From positions 90,001 through 144,853 of the forward strand of contig JAUZRN010000011.1 in the NCBI GenBank assembly GCA_030950375.1: a stretch of DNA of 54,853 nt, written 5' to 3'. Position 1 is the stretch's first letter. Each line of letters begins with the position of its first letter. This DNA comes from Rhodothermus sp. GTDB lineage: Bacteria; Bacteroidota; Rhodothermia; Rhodothermales; Rhodothermaceae. Of this stretch, positions 17,982-26,730 are shown in pieces. A program made the translations under genes and the position numbers. Below the pieces are notes generated by a model. That model worked only from the letters and a program-made list of their open reading frames with translations. It was not told the DNA's origin and made no database searches.

Positions 17982-18019
17982 GGATAGGCGCTTTGCCTGA
18001 GGGCCAATAACCCGATCAT

Positions 18020-18123
18020 AATGGATTGGGAACAAGCGGTTGGTGCCTGCGTGAAGGGGCTGCTGCCGTGTGGACGGAGGAGCGCCTACCGTTATGCACA
18101 CAGCCTTCCACCAACCGGCCATT
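18020..18123 (+). ncRNA. Long rod-like hairpin upstream of the sigma factor gene
   Basis: Between the GH3 stop and the sigma-factor ATG the sequence can fold into one bulged rod. Paired blocks are AATGG/CCATT (18020-18024 with 18119-18123), CGGTTGGTG/CACCAACCG (18037-18045 with 18109-18117), GAAGG/CCTTC, CTG/CAG, TGTG/CACA and an apical ACGGAGG/CCTaCCGT with an AGCG loop. There is no T tract, so it is not a usual terminator. It could be a 5' leader controlling the sigma gene, or a separate small RNA; the rod with internal loops recalls 6S RNA in shape only. Transcription is unproven. Confidence 0.4.
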
Positions 18124-18158
18124 CGTAGAGACCTGTCATCAAACCCAGTAGAAGCGCT

Positions 18159-18998
18159 ATGTACGTCCCGCGCCAGCAACGCATGTTGGATCAGTACCTC
18201 CAGGAGATCGGGAAAATCCCGTTATTGACCCCGGAGGAGGAGGTCGAACTGGCACGGCGCATCAAGCAGGGAGACGAAGAAGCATTGCACAAGCTGACCC
18301 GTGCGAATCTTCGGTTTGTTGTCTCGGTAGCCAAAAAGTATCAGGGACAGGGGCTGAGCCTGGCCGACCTGATCAATGAGGGCAACTATGGCCTGATCAA
18401 GGCAGCCCAGCGCTTTGACGAGACGCGCGGCTTCAAGTTTATCTCCTATGCTGTCTGGTGGATTCGTCAGGCGATCTTGCAGGCACTTGCTGAACAGAGC
18501 CGCGTGGTGCGTTTGCCCCTGAATCGGATTGGGACCATCTCCAAAATCCGCAAGGTAAGTGCCCGACTGGCCCAGGAGCACGAACGAGCCCCCAGCGCCG
18601 AAGAGCTGGCTGAAGAGCTTAACATTGACGTCGAGAAGATTCGCGAGGCGCTCCAGCATACGGGGCGAGCCCTTTCGATGGACGCTCCCTTCACCGACGA
18701 CGACGATAACAGCCTGCTCGACGTCCTGCCCAACGAGGAGGATACGGCTCCGGATGAAGGCCTCATGGAAGAGTCACTTAAGATCGACATCGAGCGTGCC
18801 CTCTCCACGTTGCATCCGCGTGAAGCCGAGATCATTCGTCTGTACTTTGGCATCGGCCGCGAACATCCGCTGACGCTGGAAGAGATCGGCCAGCGCTTTG
18901 GGTTGACGCGCGAGCGAGTACGCCAGATCAAGGAAAAGGCGCTCCGTAAACTTCGCCAGAAACACCGCCGCGAAGAACTGCAGATTCACGTTGGCTGA
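18159..18998 (+). CDS. rpoD: Primary-type RNA polymerase sigma factor (sigma-70, RpoD/SigA)
   Basis: A 279-residue sigma factor without region 1.1, the short form usual in Bacteroidota. Region 1.2 ([20 protein letters not shown]), region 2 with the -10 recognition helix ([17 protein letters not shown]), region 3 ([12 protein letters not shown]...) and region 4.2 ([20 protein letters not shown]) are complete. A DDDD stretch lies in the linker before region 4. Preceded by a structured leader (18020-18123) and followed by a strong terminator. Monocistronic. Confidence 0.96.
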   Translation: MYVPRQQRMLDQYLQEIGKIPLLTPEEEVELARRIKQGDEEALHKLTRANLRFVVSVAKKYQGQGLSLADLINEGNYGLIKAAQRFDETRGFKFISYAVWWIRQAILQALAEQSRVVRLPLNRIGTISKIRKVSARLAQEHERAPSAEELAEELNIDVEKIREALQHTGRALSMDAPFTDDDDNSLLDVLPNEEDTAPDEGLMEESLKIDIERALSTLHPREAEIIRLYFGIGREHPLTLEEIGQRFGLTRERVRQIKEKALRKLRQKHRREELQIHVG

Positions 18999-19026
18999 GC
19001 GATCAACCGTCCCGGATGCGAAAACG

Positions 19027-19055
19027 GGCGTCTCCTGCGAGACGCCTCTTTTTTT
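19027..19055 (+). terminator. Rho-independent terminator of rpoD
   Basis: Perfect 8-bp stem GGCGTCTC/GAGACGCC with a CTGC loop, followed by TCTTTTTTT, 28 nt after the rpoD stop codon. Confidence 0.93.
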
Positions 19056-19069
19056 ATCACGACGCCGAT

Positions 19070-21982
19070 TCAGAAAGGTACGGCAGCCCGGATACGATAG
19101 TATACCTCACGGCGCGCTCCTGCCACCTTCGGACGAAGCGGTAGTGCCCAACCGAGCGCATGGGTCAACACCAGGGGCCCCAGTTGCAATGCGTTTTTCA
19201 CCTCTATCCCGGTTCCCAGCTGTTCGGTATCCATGCCTGCCCGCACGATGGCGCCATCAGCAAAAAAGGCCAGTGCCGTCGCTCCCAGCCGTACCATTCC
19301 CAGCAACCGGGTCTGTAGATCTGGAAGTAGCAATGTGCGATACTCTACCGAGCCGAACAGCACGGTACGCCCGACGGTCAGCCATCGATAGCCACGTACG
19401 CGTTCGTGTGCTGCCGGCGCCAGCCCTTCAATTTCCACACCTGGCATCACCAGATGCACTGCATCAGCACGGGAAAGTCCTGGATAATCCTGAGGCAGGC
19501 TGCGTCCCCGCTGCACCTGCAGCCGCCCATAGGTCAGCAGTCGATGGGATCTCACCACCGACCAGATACGATAGGCAGCCACATCCAGCCGTGCAAATTG
19601 TAGATTAGCCCCCAGGGTGGGAACGGCTCCCTGTAGCCGCACCTGCACCCCTTCACCATCAAGCGGATGCACTGCACCGTACCGATAGGGCCGACGTCGC
19701 TCCAGGCGTATCTTAACCGTTATGTCCAGTTGTCGCCCTTCCTCGGGAGGCGACAGCGCTCCCCGCAAGCGCTCCGGATGGCGTGGCCAGAGTGGCCGGC
19801 GGTCCCGGTAGCGCAGATATACCCTCAACTGGCGTCGGCCGTAGGGGCGTGCTGTAAACCTGCGTGCCACCCCTACGATCCCCCCTGTTTGCACCTCCAC
19901 CAATGTGCCGTTGTCATATGATACCACAGCGCCAATCATTCGATAGACAGCACCGCCGATCTCTCCCCATCGACGTCGCGAGAGATAGCCGATCCATCCC
20001 ATGCTATAGCGGAGCTGCGTGGCTGCAATCATTCCGCCGGCCACTATCGTGTGATACCCCAGTGGTTCCAGCCAAGCCGTAAAGCCTCCTACACCTGCCC
20101 CCAGCGCTCCCAGATAGTAAGGCAACGCCAAGGAAGCCGCATGGGTCAGGTTGGCCCAGGGACGATATGGTCTGGGCATAGACACCGACACCGAACGCTT
20201 CACCAGCGTGTCAAGCATCTGCCGTGACGGCGCCAGATGCTGTGTCCAAGCCCGATAAGACTCGGGCACCACGACGGGCTGATCTGCTGCCCGCCGCCGG
20301 GCATCCACCAGCCGTACCATCTCACCGTACTTGGACTGCGTGACCGCGATGGCCAATCGCCCTTCTGGAAAGCCAGGCGACGGCGGTAACCAGGCCAGCA
20401 CCCGCGCGCCAGCCACCAACCGGGTCACTCGCCTCACCTGGCGCGCGGTCAGATCCAGCACGAACACGTTCGGCACCCCATCGCGCAGCGACGTGAATGC
20501 CAGCCACCGTCCCTCAGGATGCCATACAGGTCCTCGATCATCATATCGACCGTCGGTCAGGGCCATCAGGCTGTCCGTATCGGGCTTCCAGAGTACCAGA
20601 TCACGTCGTACCCCTTCGACAAAGCGATCAAAGACGAGCGCCTGACCGTCGGGATGCCAGCGTACCGTACTGATCTGCATCGGCTCCTGAAAGGTGTCGA
20701 GCTGTCGGACGACCCCCGTTTCCAGATGCAGCACCTGCAAGTGGGACCTGCCTTTGGCAACGGTCACAAAGGCCAGACGCCGCCCGTCTGGGGCAAATGT
20801 GGGGGAAAAGGCCCGGCCTCCGCGCGTGAGTCGTCGCCGTGTGCGTCCATCGGCCGACACCAACCACAGGTCGTACACCTTCCCGCCTTCCGGTCCGCGT
20901 TCCCGACGGGCAAAGGCAAGCCAACGGCCATCTGGGCTCCAGGCGACAGGTGGACGAATATCCCCTTCTGCGATGCGCCGCCAGCGTCCGGGCCGACCCA
21001 CATAGAGCGTACGTACCGGACGCGCCATCGACGGCAACCCCAGCACCGCCCAGCGTTTCGCATCCGGGCTCAGAGCCAGATCGTCCACATAAGTGACAGG
21101 CACTGTCAGCGTATCGCCCCGAAGCGAGTCGGGCATTTCCATCTGACCGGCAATTGTATGGTAAAGCACGTTCACATGCCGCCGCCAGCGCTCATAAAAG
21201 GCACGGTACGACAAGCCGGTAACCCTCCGAAACGCTTCATAAAAGTCGTGTACGGCAAACCTTCCGAGCCGTCGCGTACGGTGCCTCAGGATGCGACGCA
21301 ACGTCGAATCGCCCCACTGCCAGGCCAGCCAGCGCGTCTGCGCATGCCCTACGGCATAGAGCAGCCGCCCATTCCAGCGCGAGCGGCCATCCTCATAGGA
21401 AAGCGCCCCATCCAGTACGGCCATACGTAGCCAGCGTTCGCCACGCTGTGCATTCCAGGTCTCTGCAGTGTACTGCGCCACCCCTTCCGTCCAGAAACGT
21501 GGAAGTGGCCGTCCCAGCAGCAGATTCAGCCAGCCCGGCGTGCTGCGTACAGCCTGATAGTGAAACAGATGCGCCAGCTCATGCGGCACCACCCGCTCCA
21601 GCCAGGAAGTAGTACCCGTCCAGGCCTCCGGGTTGTTGCCGTATATCCAGAGACAGCTGTAGCCTTCCCCCAGCGGCACGGCCAACCCATTGGCAATGTC
21701 GTCTGCGTCGGAAAGATACAGCCGGGGTTTTCCCTGCAGGGAACGGCCAAACCAGGTGGCCAGCGCCGCGTGACTCCGTTCGGCAATGGCAGCCACGCGA
21801 CTGGCCACTGTATCCAGATGCGCGGGATAGATGATACGGAAATGTGCTGTTTCGATCTCCTGCCAGTAACGCCCACCTGGTCCACCCCCCAGCAGATTGA
21901 AACACTGGCCCTGGGCCGATGGGGCCAGTAGGCTCAGCCATAACCCGATGCCAACATAACGGACTATGTAGTGCCTGCTCAC
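19070..21982 (-). CDS. Secreted metalloprotease-like protein with TolB-type propeller and C-terminal barrel
   Basis: A 970-residue protein. A signal peptide ending SAQG-Q is followed by a gluzincin-type peptidase MA domain with HELAH (His134, Glu135, His138) and the downstream glutamate in WTEGVAQY (Glu166). Residues about 290-560 carry WD40/TolB-like blades (WSPDGRWLAFARRE, FAPDGRRLAFVTVA, WHPEGRWLAFTSLR). The last 350 residues look like outer-membrane beta-strands and end in aromatic AAVPF. The start is GTG, overlapping the ktrA stop (GTGA, 21979-21982). It is probably a cell-surface protease, with substrate unknown; the link to potassium uptake is positional only. Confidence 0.85.
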   Translation of the reverse strand: MSRHYIVRYVGIGLWLSLLAPSAQGQCFNLLGGGPGGRYWQEIETAHFRIIYPAHLDTVASRVAAIAERSHAALATWFGRSLQGKPRLYLSDADDIANGLAVPLGEGYSCLWIYGNNPEAWTGTTSWLERVVPHELAHLFHYQAVRSTPGWLNLLLGRPLPRFWTEGVAQYTAETWNAQRGERWLRMAVLDGALSYEDGRSRWNGRLLYAVGHAQTRWLAWQWGDSTLRRILRHRTRRLGRFAVHDFYEAFRRVTGLSYRAFYERWRRHVNVLYHTIAGQMEMPDSLRGDTLTVPVTYVDDLALSPDAKRWAVLGLPSMARPVRTLYVGRPGRWRRIAEGDIRPPVAWSPDGRWLAFARRERGPEGGKVYDLWLVSADGRTRRRLTRGGRAFSPTFAPDGRRLAFVTVAKGRSHLQVLHLETGVVRQLDTFQEPMQISTVRWHPDGQALVFDRFVEGVRRDLVLWKPDTDSLMALTDGRYDDRGPVWHPEGRWLAFTSLRDGVPNVFVLDLTARQVRRVTRLVAGARVLAWLPPSPGFPEGRLAIAVTQSKYGEMVRLVDARRRAADQPVVVPESYRAWTQHLAPSRQMLDTLVKRSVSVSMPRPYRPWANLTHAASLALPYYLGALGAGVGGFTAWLEPLGYHTIVAGGMIAATQLRYSMGWIGYLSRRRWGEIGGAVYRMIGAVVSYDNGTLVEVQTGGIVGVARRFTARPYGRRQLRVYLRYRDRRPLWPRHPERLRGALSPPEEGRQLDITVKIRLERRRPYRYGAVHPLDGEGVQVRLQGAVPTLGANLQFARLDVAAYRIWSVVRSHRLLTYGRLQVQRGRSLPQDYPGLSRADAVHLVMPGVEIEGLAPAAHERVRGYRWLTVGRTVLFGSVEYRTLLLPDLQTRLLGMVRLGATALAFFADGAIVRAGMDTEQLGTGIEVKNALQLGPLVLTHALGWALPLRPKVAGARREVYYRIRAAVPF

Positions 21983-22635
21983 TTCAAACGGGCCACGCGT
22001 TCCAGGTCCTCTTCTTTACCGGCCACAAAAAGTGTGTCGGTATCGCGCAGCGGCACATCAGGATCCGGCGGAATGCGTATCTGGTCGCTGAGCACGTCAC
22101 GCACGGCAATGACGGAAAGCCCATAGCGCTGGCGTAGCTCAAGCTGACGCAGCGTCTTGCCTTCCCAGTCGTCAGGCACGGCCATCTCCTGAATACCAAA
22201 GCCCGCCCCGATACGAAAATAGTTCAGCAATGCCCGTCCGGAAAGCCGGCTGGCCAGGTTCAGGGCCGACTCCCGCTCTGGAAAGATCGTTTCGGTCACC
22301 CCCAGGCGGTTCATCACGCGGGCATGATCACGCGAAATGACTTTCACGTAGATTTCTCCCACCCCCAGATCGCGCAAAACAAGCGTCGAAAGGACACTGG
22401 CCGTAATGTCGTCGCCCGTTGAGATGATTCCGACGTCCACTTCGCGGACCCCCAGACGTTCAAGCGTTTCCAGATCGCGGCCGTCGCAAACAACAGCCCG
22501 CGTTACATGGGGGGCCACGCGATCAACCGCCCGCTCATTCAGGTCGATCGCCAGCACCTCGTTGCCTTCGGCGTAGAGGGCTTCGGCCACGCTGGAGCCA
22601 AAATTACCCAGCCCGATTACCACAAAGCGTTTCAT
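21979..22635 (-). CDS. ktrA: Potassium uptake regulatory subunit (KtrA/TrkA, RCK domains)
   Basis: A 218-residue cytoplasmic protein with an N-terminal RCK/TrkA-N domain (VIGLGNFGSSVAEAL, acidic Asp31 at the end of strand 2 for nucleotide binding) and a C-terminal TrkA-C domain from about residue 140. It gates the KtrB channel in response to ATP/ADP and, in many bacteria, c-di-AMP bound to the C-terminal domain. It overlaps ktrB by 4 nt (ATGA, 22632-22635). Confidence 0.94.
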   Translation of the reverse strand: MKRFVVIGLGNFGSSVAEALYAEGNEVLAIDLNERAVDRVAPHVTRAVVCDGRDLETLERLGVREVDVGIISTGDDITASVLSTLVLRDLGVGEIYVKVISRDHARVMNRLGVTETIFPERESALNLASRLSGRALLNYFRIGAGFGIQEMAVPDDWEGKTLRQLELRQRYGLSVIAVRDVLSDQIRIPPDPDVPLRDTDTLFVAGKEEDLERVARLK

Positions 22636-24062
22636 CCGACCACCACGTCTTCGTAAGCATAGCGAAACTGGGGAGTGCGATGCCGTCGCATGGTCAACGC
22701 TGCGGCAAACGTCAGCGGTCCCACACGCCCGATAAACATCAACAGAATGATGATCCAGCGTCCGACCGTCGAGAGCGACGGCGTTACGCCCATAGATAGC
22801 CCCACCGTTCCAAAGGCGCTGTATGCTTCAAAAAGATATTTCAGAAAACTGCCGGGTGCTGTGACGCCGTGCTCAATCTCAGTAGCCGTCAGGACAAAGC
22901 TTCCGAGCATCAGCACAGCTATCGCCACCACAAACAATCCAACAGCCCGCTGCACCACTTCATGGGGTACCGAACGACTCCAGCAGCTCGGAATCTCCTG
23001 CCCCCGTAGCCGGGAAATGGCCAGCAGCACCAGCAATGCCAGCGTGGTGGTCTTGATACCCCCGGCCGTCGAACCCGGCGATCCCCCTACGAACATGAGC
23101 AAAATGGTCAGAAAGTTCGTCTGCTCGGTAGCCTCCCCATAGTCGATCGTGTTGAACCCGGCTGTGCGCGCCGTCACACTCATGAACAGACCGTTGAGCA
23201 ACCGTGCCGGAATAGACATGCTGGCCAGCGTAGCCTTCCACTCAAAAAACACAAAAAACACGCCGCCCATAGCCAGTAGGAATCCCGTCGTGGTCAACAC
23301 CAGACGAGAGTGCAGTGAAAGTCGGAAGCGTCGCCGGGCCCGAATGGAACGACGCCACAGGTACAGCTCCTCAAGGGTTAGAAATCCCAGCCCTCCGATG
23401 ATGATCAGTAGCATGATGACGGGTAGCACGACCGGATTCGTGCGGAATCCGACCAACGAGTCGGAAAACGTCGAGAAGCCCGCGTTGCAGAAAGCACTGA
23501 TTGCGTGGAAAAGGGCTGGCCAGAAGGCGTCCCGCCAGCCCAGTTCAGGCCAGAAGCCCAGGTAAAGCAGCAGTGTCCCGGCCGCCTCAATGAGGAAAGT
23601 GAAGCGCACTACGTCGCGAGCCAATTGCCGATAATTGATGTGGGGGGCTGCCTCAACCACACCCGCTGCCAGCGCCTGTTGTCGTAGCGACAGCCGTCGT
23701 CCCAGCGCGACGATCAGTACGGTGGTGAACGTAATGATCCCCAGACCGCCCAGCTGGATAAGCAACAGGAGAAATGCCTGTCCCCAGGGCGTAAAGTACG
23801 TCGCCGTATCGACGACCACCAATCCTGTTACGCAGACGGCGCTGGTCGCGGTAAACAGCGCATCCAGCCACGACAGTGAGGCACCGGTATACAGGCCAGG
23901 TAACGTCTTGAGTCCCAGTGTGCCGAGAAGAATCAACAACAAAAAGGAGCCTACAAATAGCTGTGGGGGCGACAGACGACGCCAGAAGCTTTCGCGCGAA
24001 GAGCTCCACGCCAAATGCACCGGTGCATGTCGCCTAAACCATTTCAGGCCGATCATAGACAC
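22632..24062 (-). CDS. ktrB: Potassium transporter KtrB/TrkH family
   Basis: A 476-residue membrane protein made of four M1-P-M2 units. Selectivity-filter segments are visible as TSAVCVTGLVVVDT, HAISAFCNAGFSTFSDS, TARTAGFNTIDYG and EAYSAFGTVGLSMGVT, each with the conserved glycine. GGSPGSTAGGIKTTT forms the gating loop of the third unit. It partners the KtrA gene immediately downstream. The upstream degenerate-GGDEF gene is 69 nt away on the same strand. Confidence 0.94.
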   Translation of the reverse strand: MSMIGLKWFRRHAPVHLAWSSSRESFWRRLSPPQLFVGSFLLLILLGTLGLKTLPGLYTGASLSWLDALFTATSAVCVTGLVVVDTATYFTPWGQAFLLLLIQLGGLGIITFTTVLIVALGRRLSLRQQALAAGVVEAAPHINYRQLARDVVRFTFLIEAAGTLLLYLGFWPELGWRDAFWPALFHAISAFCNAGFSTFSDSLVGFRTNPVVLPVIMLLIIIGGLGFLTLEELYLWRRSIRARRRFRLSLHSRLVLTTTGFLLAMGGVFFVFFEWKATLASMSIPARLLNGLFMSVTARTAGFNTIDYGEATEQTNFLTILLMFVGGSPGSTAGGIKTTTLALLVLLAISRLRGQEIPSCWSRSVPHEVVQRAVGLFVVAIAVLMLGSFVLTATEIEHGVTAPGSFLKYLFEAYSAFGTVGLSMGVTPSLSTVGRWIIILLMFIGRVGPLTFAAALTMRRHRTPQFRYAYEDVVVG

Positions 24063-24131
24063 GTCCTCAACGAATCGGAATCGCTGTCCAGGAAGGCCTG
24101 GAAAAGTTCGGAAAAGCCAGATTCATAGGCC

Positions 24132-25421
24132 TCACTCCAGAATCGTACAGGTGCCGGTCTCATAGGCTTCACGGAGCGCCTCGGTGGCGTCGGCCCGAAA
24201 CTGTTCCGGTGACTGATGCCGTTCCTGGAGCACGGCCACGCCAATGCTTACGCCTCCTTCAAGCCATCCGCCCGTCTCAGCCAGTTGCGCCTGCAAACGT
24301 GCTGCCCAAGCTTCGACCTCAGGCACCGGTGCCCGATAGAACACCCCGTAGGTCAGTTCGCCAAAGCGCTCCACCCGCTGATCCGGAGCACTTTCCTGTA
24401 AAGTTCGCTTCAGGGTTTGTTCGGCGGCCGCCAGCGCTACCGGGCCTTCGGCGGCAATGGCGTCAGCCCGATTCAGATGGACCAGCGCCAGCGCCAGCGG
24501 TTCACGGGAGCGTCGTGCTCGTTCCATCTCTTCCGCAATGATTTCGCGGCGCGGACGATATGCCTGGACCGCTGCCTTCCTGTGTGACTGCTGCAGCTCC
24601 AACACGGTAGCCAGCAACCGTCCAAACTCGACCAGCAGCGTTGAGGCCGACAGCCGATCAAATCGTCCGGGCTCCGATGCATCGGCCAGCAAAAAGTAAA
24701 GCGCCCCCTCACGCGTAAAAGGAATGGGCGCGAGCGCCAGTTCGGCTACACGAGGGGGCACGTCGGTGTAATATCCAAGCGCCTCATAGAGCTCCCCGGA
24801 TACTTCGCGGAGCGAGACCGGCCGATCGACCATGCTGGGCACCAGCAACGGAACCGCGGCCGAGAACGTACCCGTACGCCGCACCCCCGCTATGGCACTG
24901 CTGCTCCCCAGTACTCGATACTCCAGTGATACGTCTTCCTGCACCAGCAGCACAACTGTCTGCGCCTCCAGCGCCGCCCGTAATGCTGCCAGACAATGCG
25001 TCAGCACTGGATCTGGAGCCTCCTCCAGAGAAGAAGCTGGATCGGCCTCCGAATGCGCTCGCGTCGCTTCTGATGCTTCCGGGGCCGTCTCTGGCATCGC
25101 CTTTTCTTCCGAAGGCGCGCTTTCTGGCGCTGCTGAAGGCGTCGATGCTTCCCCGACGGGTTGCGCTTTGGACGAACGACTTTTCGGACGCGGACGAATT
25201 TCCAAAATCCCCAACGACTGCAACTCTTCCTCTGGTGAGGCCGGCGGAGGCGGCACCGTAAACACCGGCTTTCGACGCCGCCGATGCAACCAACCCATCA
25301 GCGCCACCAGCAACAGAACCAGCAGCAAGACGGCCCCGGCCACATAGAGCCACGGCTGGGACAGTACAAATCCCAGCAGTAACTCTACCATTGAAAGCAG
25401 CCAGAGCATCGCCTGTATCAT
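24132..25421 (-). CDS. Membrane-anchored protein with degenerate GGDEF-like domain
   Basis: A 429-residue protein. Two N-terminal helices (about 2-20 and 25-45) and an RRRRK stop are followed by a proline/alanine/glutamate-rich linker (about 55-140), a GAF-like middle region, and a C-terminal domain related to diguanylate cyclases: the region RFGELTYGVFY occupies the GG[DE]EF site and GGVSIGVAVL is the later conserved SIGVA strand. The catalytic signature is lost, so it is probably a sensor or scaffold, not a cyclase. The ATG at 25421 lies just downstream of a good promoter (25452-25483); an ATG at 25448 would sit at the expected transcription start. Confidence 0.65.
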   Translation of the reverse strand: MIQAMLWLLSMVELLLGFVLSQPWLYVAGAVLLLVLLLVALMGWLHRRRRKPVFTVPPPPASPEEELQSLGILEIRPRPKSRSSKAQPVGEASTPSAAPESAPSEEKAMPETAPEASEATRAHSEADPASSLEEAPDPVLTHCLAALRAALEAQTVVLLVQEDVSLEYRVLGSSSAIAGVRRTGTFSAAVPLLVPSMVDRPVSLREVSGELYEALGYYTDVPPRVAELALAPIPFTREGALYFLLADASEPGRFDRLSASTLLVEFGRLLATVLELQQSHRKAAVQAYRPRREIIAEEMERARRSREPLALALVHLNRADAIAAEGPVALAAAEQTLKRTLQESAPDQRVERFGELTYGVFYRAPVPEVEAWAARLQAQLAETGGWLEGGVSIGVAVLQERHQSPEQFRADATEALREAYETGTCTILE

Positions 25422-25451
25422 AGAAATTTGCCCTTTTAAAGGCGACATAAA

Positions 25452-25483
25452 CAAAAATACGTTGAGCGCCACAAATGTTGCAA
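25452..25483 (-). promoter_or_regulatory. Bacteroidota-type promoter for the 24132-25421 gene
   Basis: On the minus strand TTG (25481-25483) is separated by 21 bp from TATTTTTG (25452-25459), an exact TAnnTTTG minus-7 element. Transcription would begin near 25445, which favours the start codon at 25421. Confidence 0.6.
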
Positions 25484-25506
25484 TTTATTTATTGCACCTG
25501 GAGGGA

Positions 25507-26697
25507 TTAATGCCCACCGGTATGCAATGGTTGCTCCAGTTCGATCGTCTCCACAGCCTCAGGCCAGGGAATTTCAGGGAGCCGAAACGGCAGCTCTTCG
25601 TCGGGCGGTATTGGATTAGGCTCAGCCCAGAGAACCCCTCGCGGCGTTTCAACAATAACGTAGTCACCGGCACGTCCTCGCACGTATGTACCATCAAGCG
25701 GCACTTTCCCGTACGGAGTGTCGAGTACATATCTGGGGATGGCAAAGCCCGTCGTACGCCCCTGCAGCGCCCGCATAATGGCCATGCCTTTCTCAATAGG
25801 CGTGCGAAAGTGTGCCGTTCCTCCGATAAGCTGGGCCTGGTACAGGTAATAAGGACGCACCCGCATACGCACCAACCCTTCGCAGAGCATCTTCATCGTC
25901 TCGACATCGTCGTTGATGCCCCGGAGCAGCACGGTCTGGTTGCCCACCGGGATACCAGCACGTAGCAAGCGATCAATCGCTTCTGCCGCATCAGAAGTGA
26001 GCTCTTTAGGATGGTTGAAGTGCGTGTTGATCCACAGCGGGTGATAACGCGCCAGCAGACGGCATAGCTCCGGGGTAATCCGGTAGGGTAGTTTAACCGG
26101 CATCCGAGTACCGATGCGGATGATTTCGACGTGGGGGATAGCCCGCAGTCGGTCTAAAATCCAGCCCAGGTTCGACTCGCTCAGGGTAAGTGGATCCCCG
26201 CCGGTCAGCAGCACATCCCGAATCTCGGCATGCGCGGCAATGTAATCGATGGCAGCCTGCAACTCAGCCCTGCGCATCATGAAGGCAGCGTCCCCCACCA
26301 TGCGCTTGCGCAGGCAATAGCGACAATAGATGGCACATTCGCTGGTCACGCAAAAAGCCACCCGATCCCGATAGTTATGGATCAGATTTTTAACAGGAGA
26401 ATGGGCGACTTCTTCGAGCGGATCCATCAGACCAATCAGGTCGGGCGCCAGTTCTTCCAGACACGGCACTACCTGCCGGCGAATGGGACAGGCGGGATCT
26501 TCTGGATCCATCAAACGGGCATAATACGGGGTGATATTCCAGCGAAATACGCCTCGGGTTGCTTCAATCGCCTGTCGCTCTTCGTCGGTGAGTCGAATCC
26601 ACCGGTCCAGTTCTTCCGCCGAGCGAATACGGTGGCGCATCTGCCACCGCCAGTCCCGCCACTGAGGATGGGTTGGATCGAAAGGAGGGCAGACCAT
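25507..26697 (-). CDS. KamA-family radical SAM aminomutase, substrate uncertain
   Basis: A 396-residue enzyme of the lysine 2,3-aminomutase family. The 4Fe-4S site is Cys121, Cys125, Cys128 (CAIYCRYC), the SAM motif GGDP is at 167-169 and the PLP lysine is Lys331 (LDTPYGKVP). Compared with lysine 2,3-aminomutase, the Asp that holds the substrate side-chain amine in YVCD is Gln289 here (YQAQ), while the second Asp is kept (Asp326). The C-terminal cysteine cluster of the classical enzyme is absent. It is therefore probably a PLP/radical aminomutase, but lysine is doubtful. It follows the ATP-grasp ligase gene by 33 nt, suggesting a two-step pathway. Confidence 0.88.
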   Translation of the reverse strand: MVCPPFDPTHPQWRDWRWQMRHRIRSAEELDRWIRLTDEERQAIEATRGVFRWNITPYYARLMDPEDPACPIRRQVVPCLEELAPDLIGLMDPLEEVAHSPVKNLIHNYRDRVAFCVTSECAIYCRYCLRKRMVGDAAFMMRRAELQAAIDYIAAHAEIRDVLLTGGDPLTLSESNLGWILDRLRAIPHVEIIRIGTRMPVKLPYRITPELCRLLARYHPLWINTHFNHPKELTSDAAEAIDRLLRAGIPVGNQTVLLRGINDDVETMKMLCEGLVRMRVRPYYLYQAQLIGGTAHFRTPIEKGMAIMRALQGRTTGFAIPRYVLDTPYGKVPLDGTYVRGRAGDYVIVETPRGVLWAEPNPIPPDEELPFRLPEIPWPEAVETIELEQPLHTGGH

Positions 26698-26730
26698 GCG
26701 CTATCATCCCCGCTTTTCCAGAACCATGCT

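Noticed and set aside
20519-21430. 303-codon plus-strand frame inside the 19070-21982 gene
   Set aside because: Antisense shadow of the TolB and peptidase domains, whose motifs are clear on the minus strand.
25507-26697. Plain lysine 2,3-aminomutase or EpmB assignment
   Set aside because: The side-chain-binding Asp is Gln289, and the protein lacks the usual C-terminal cysteines. No elongation factor P gene is near.
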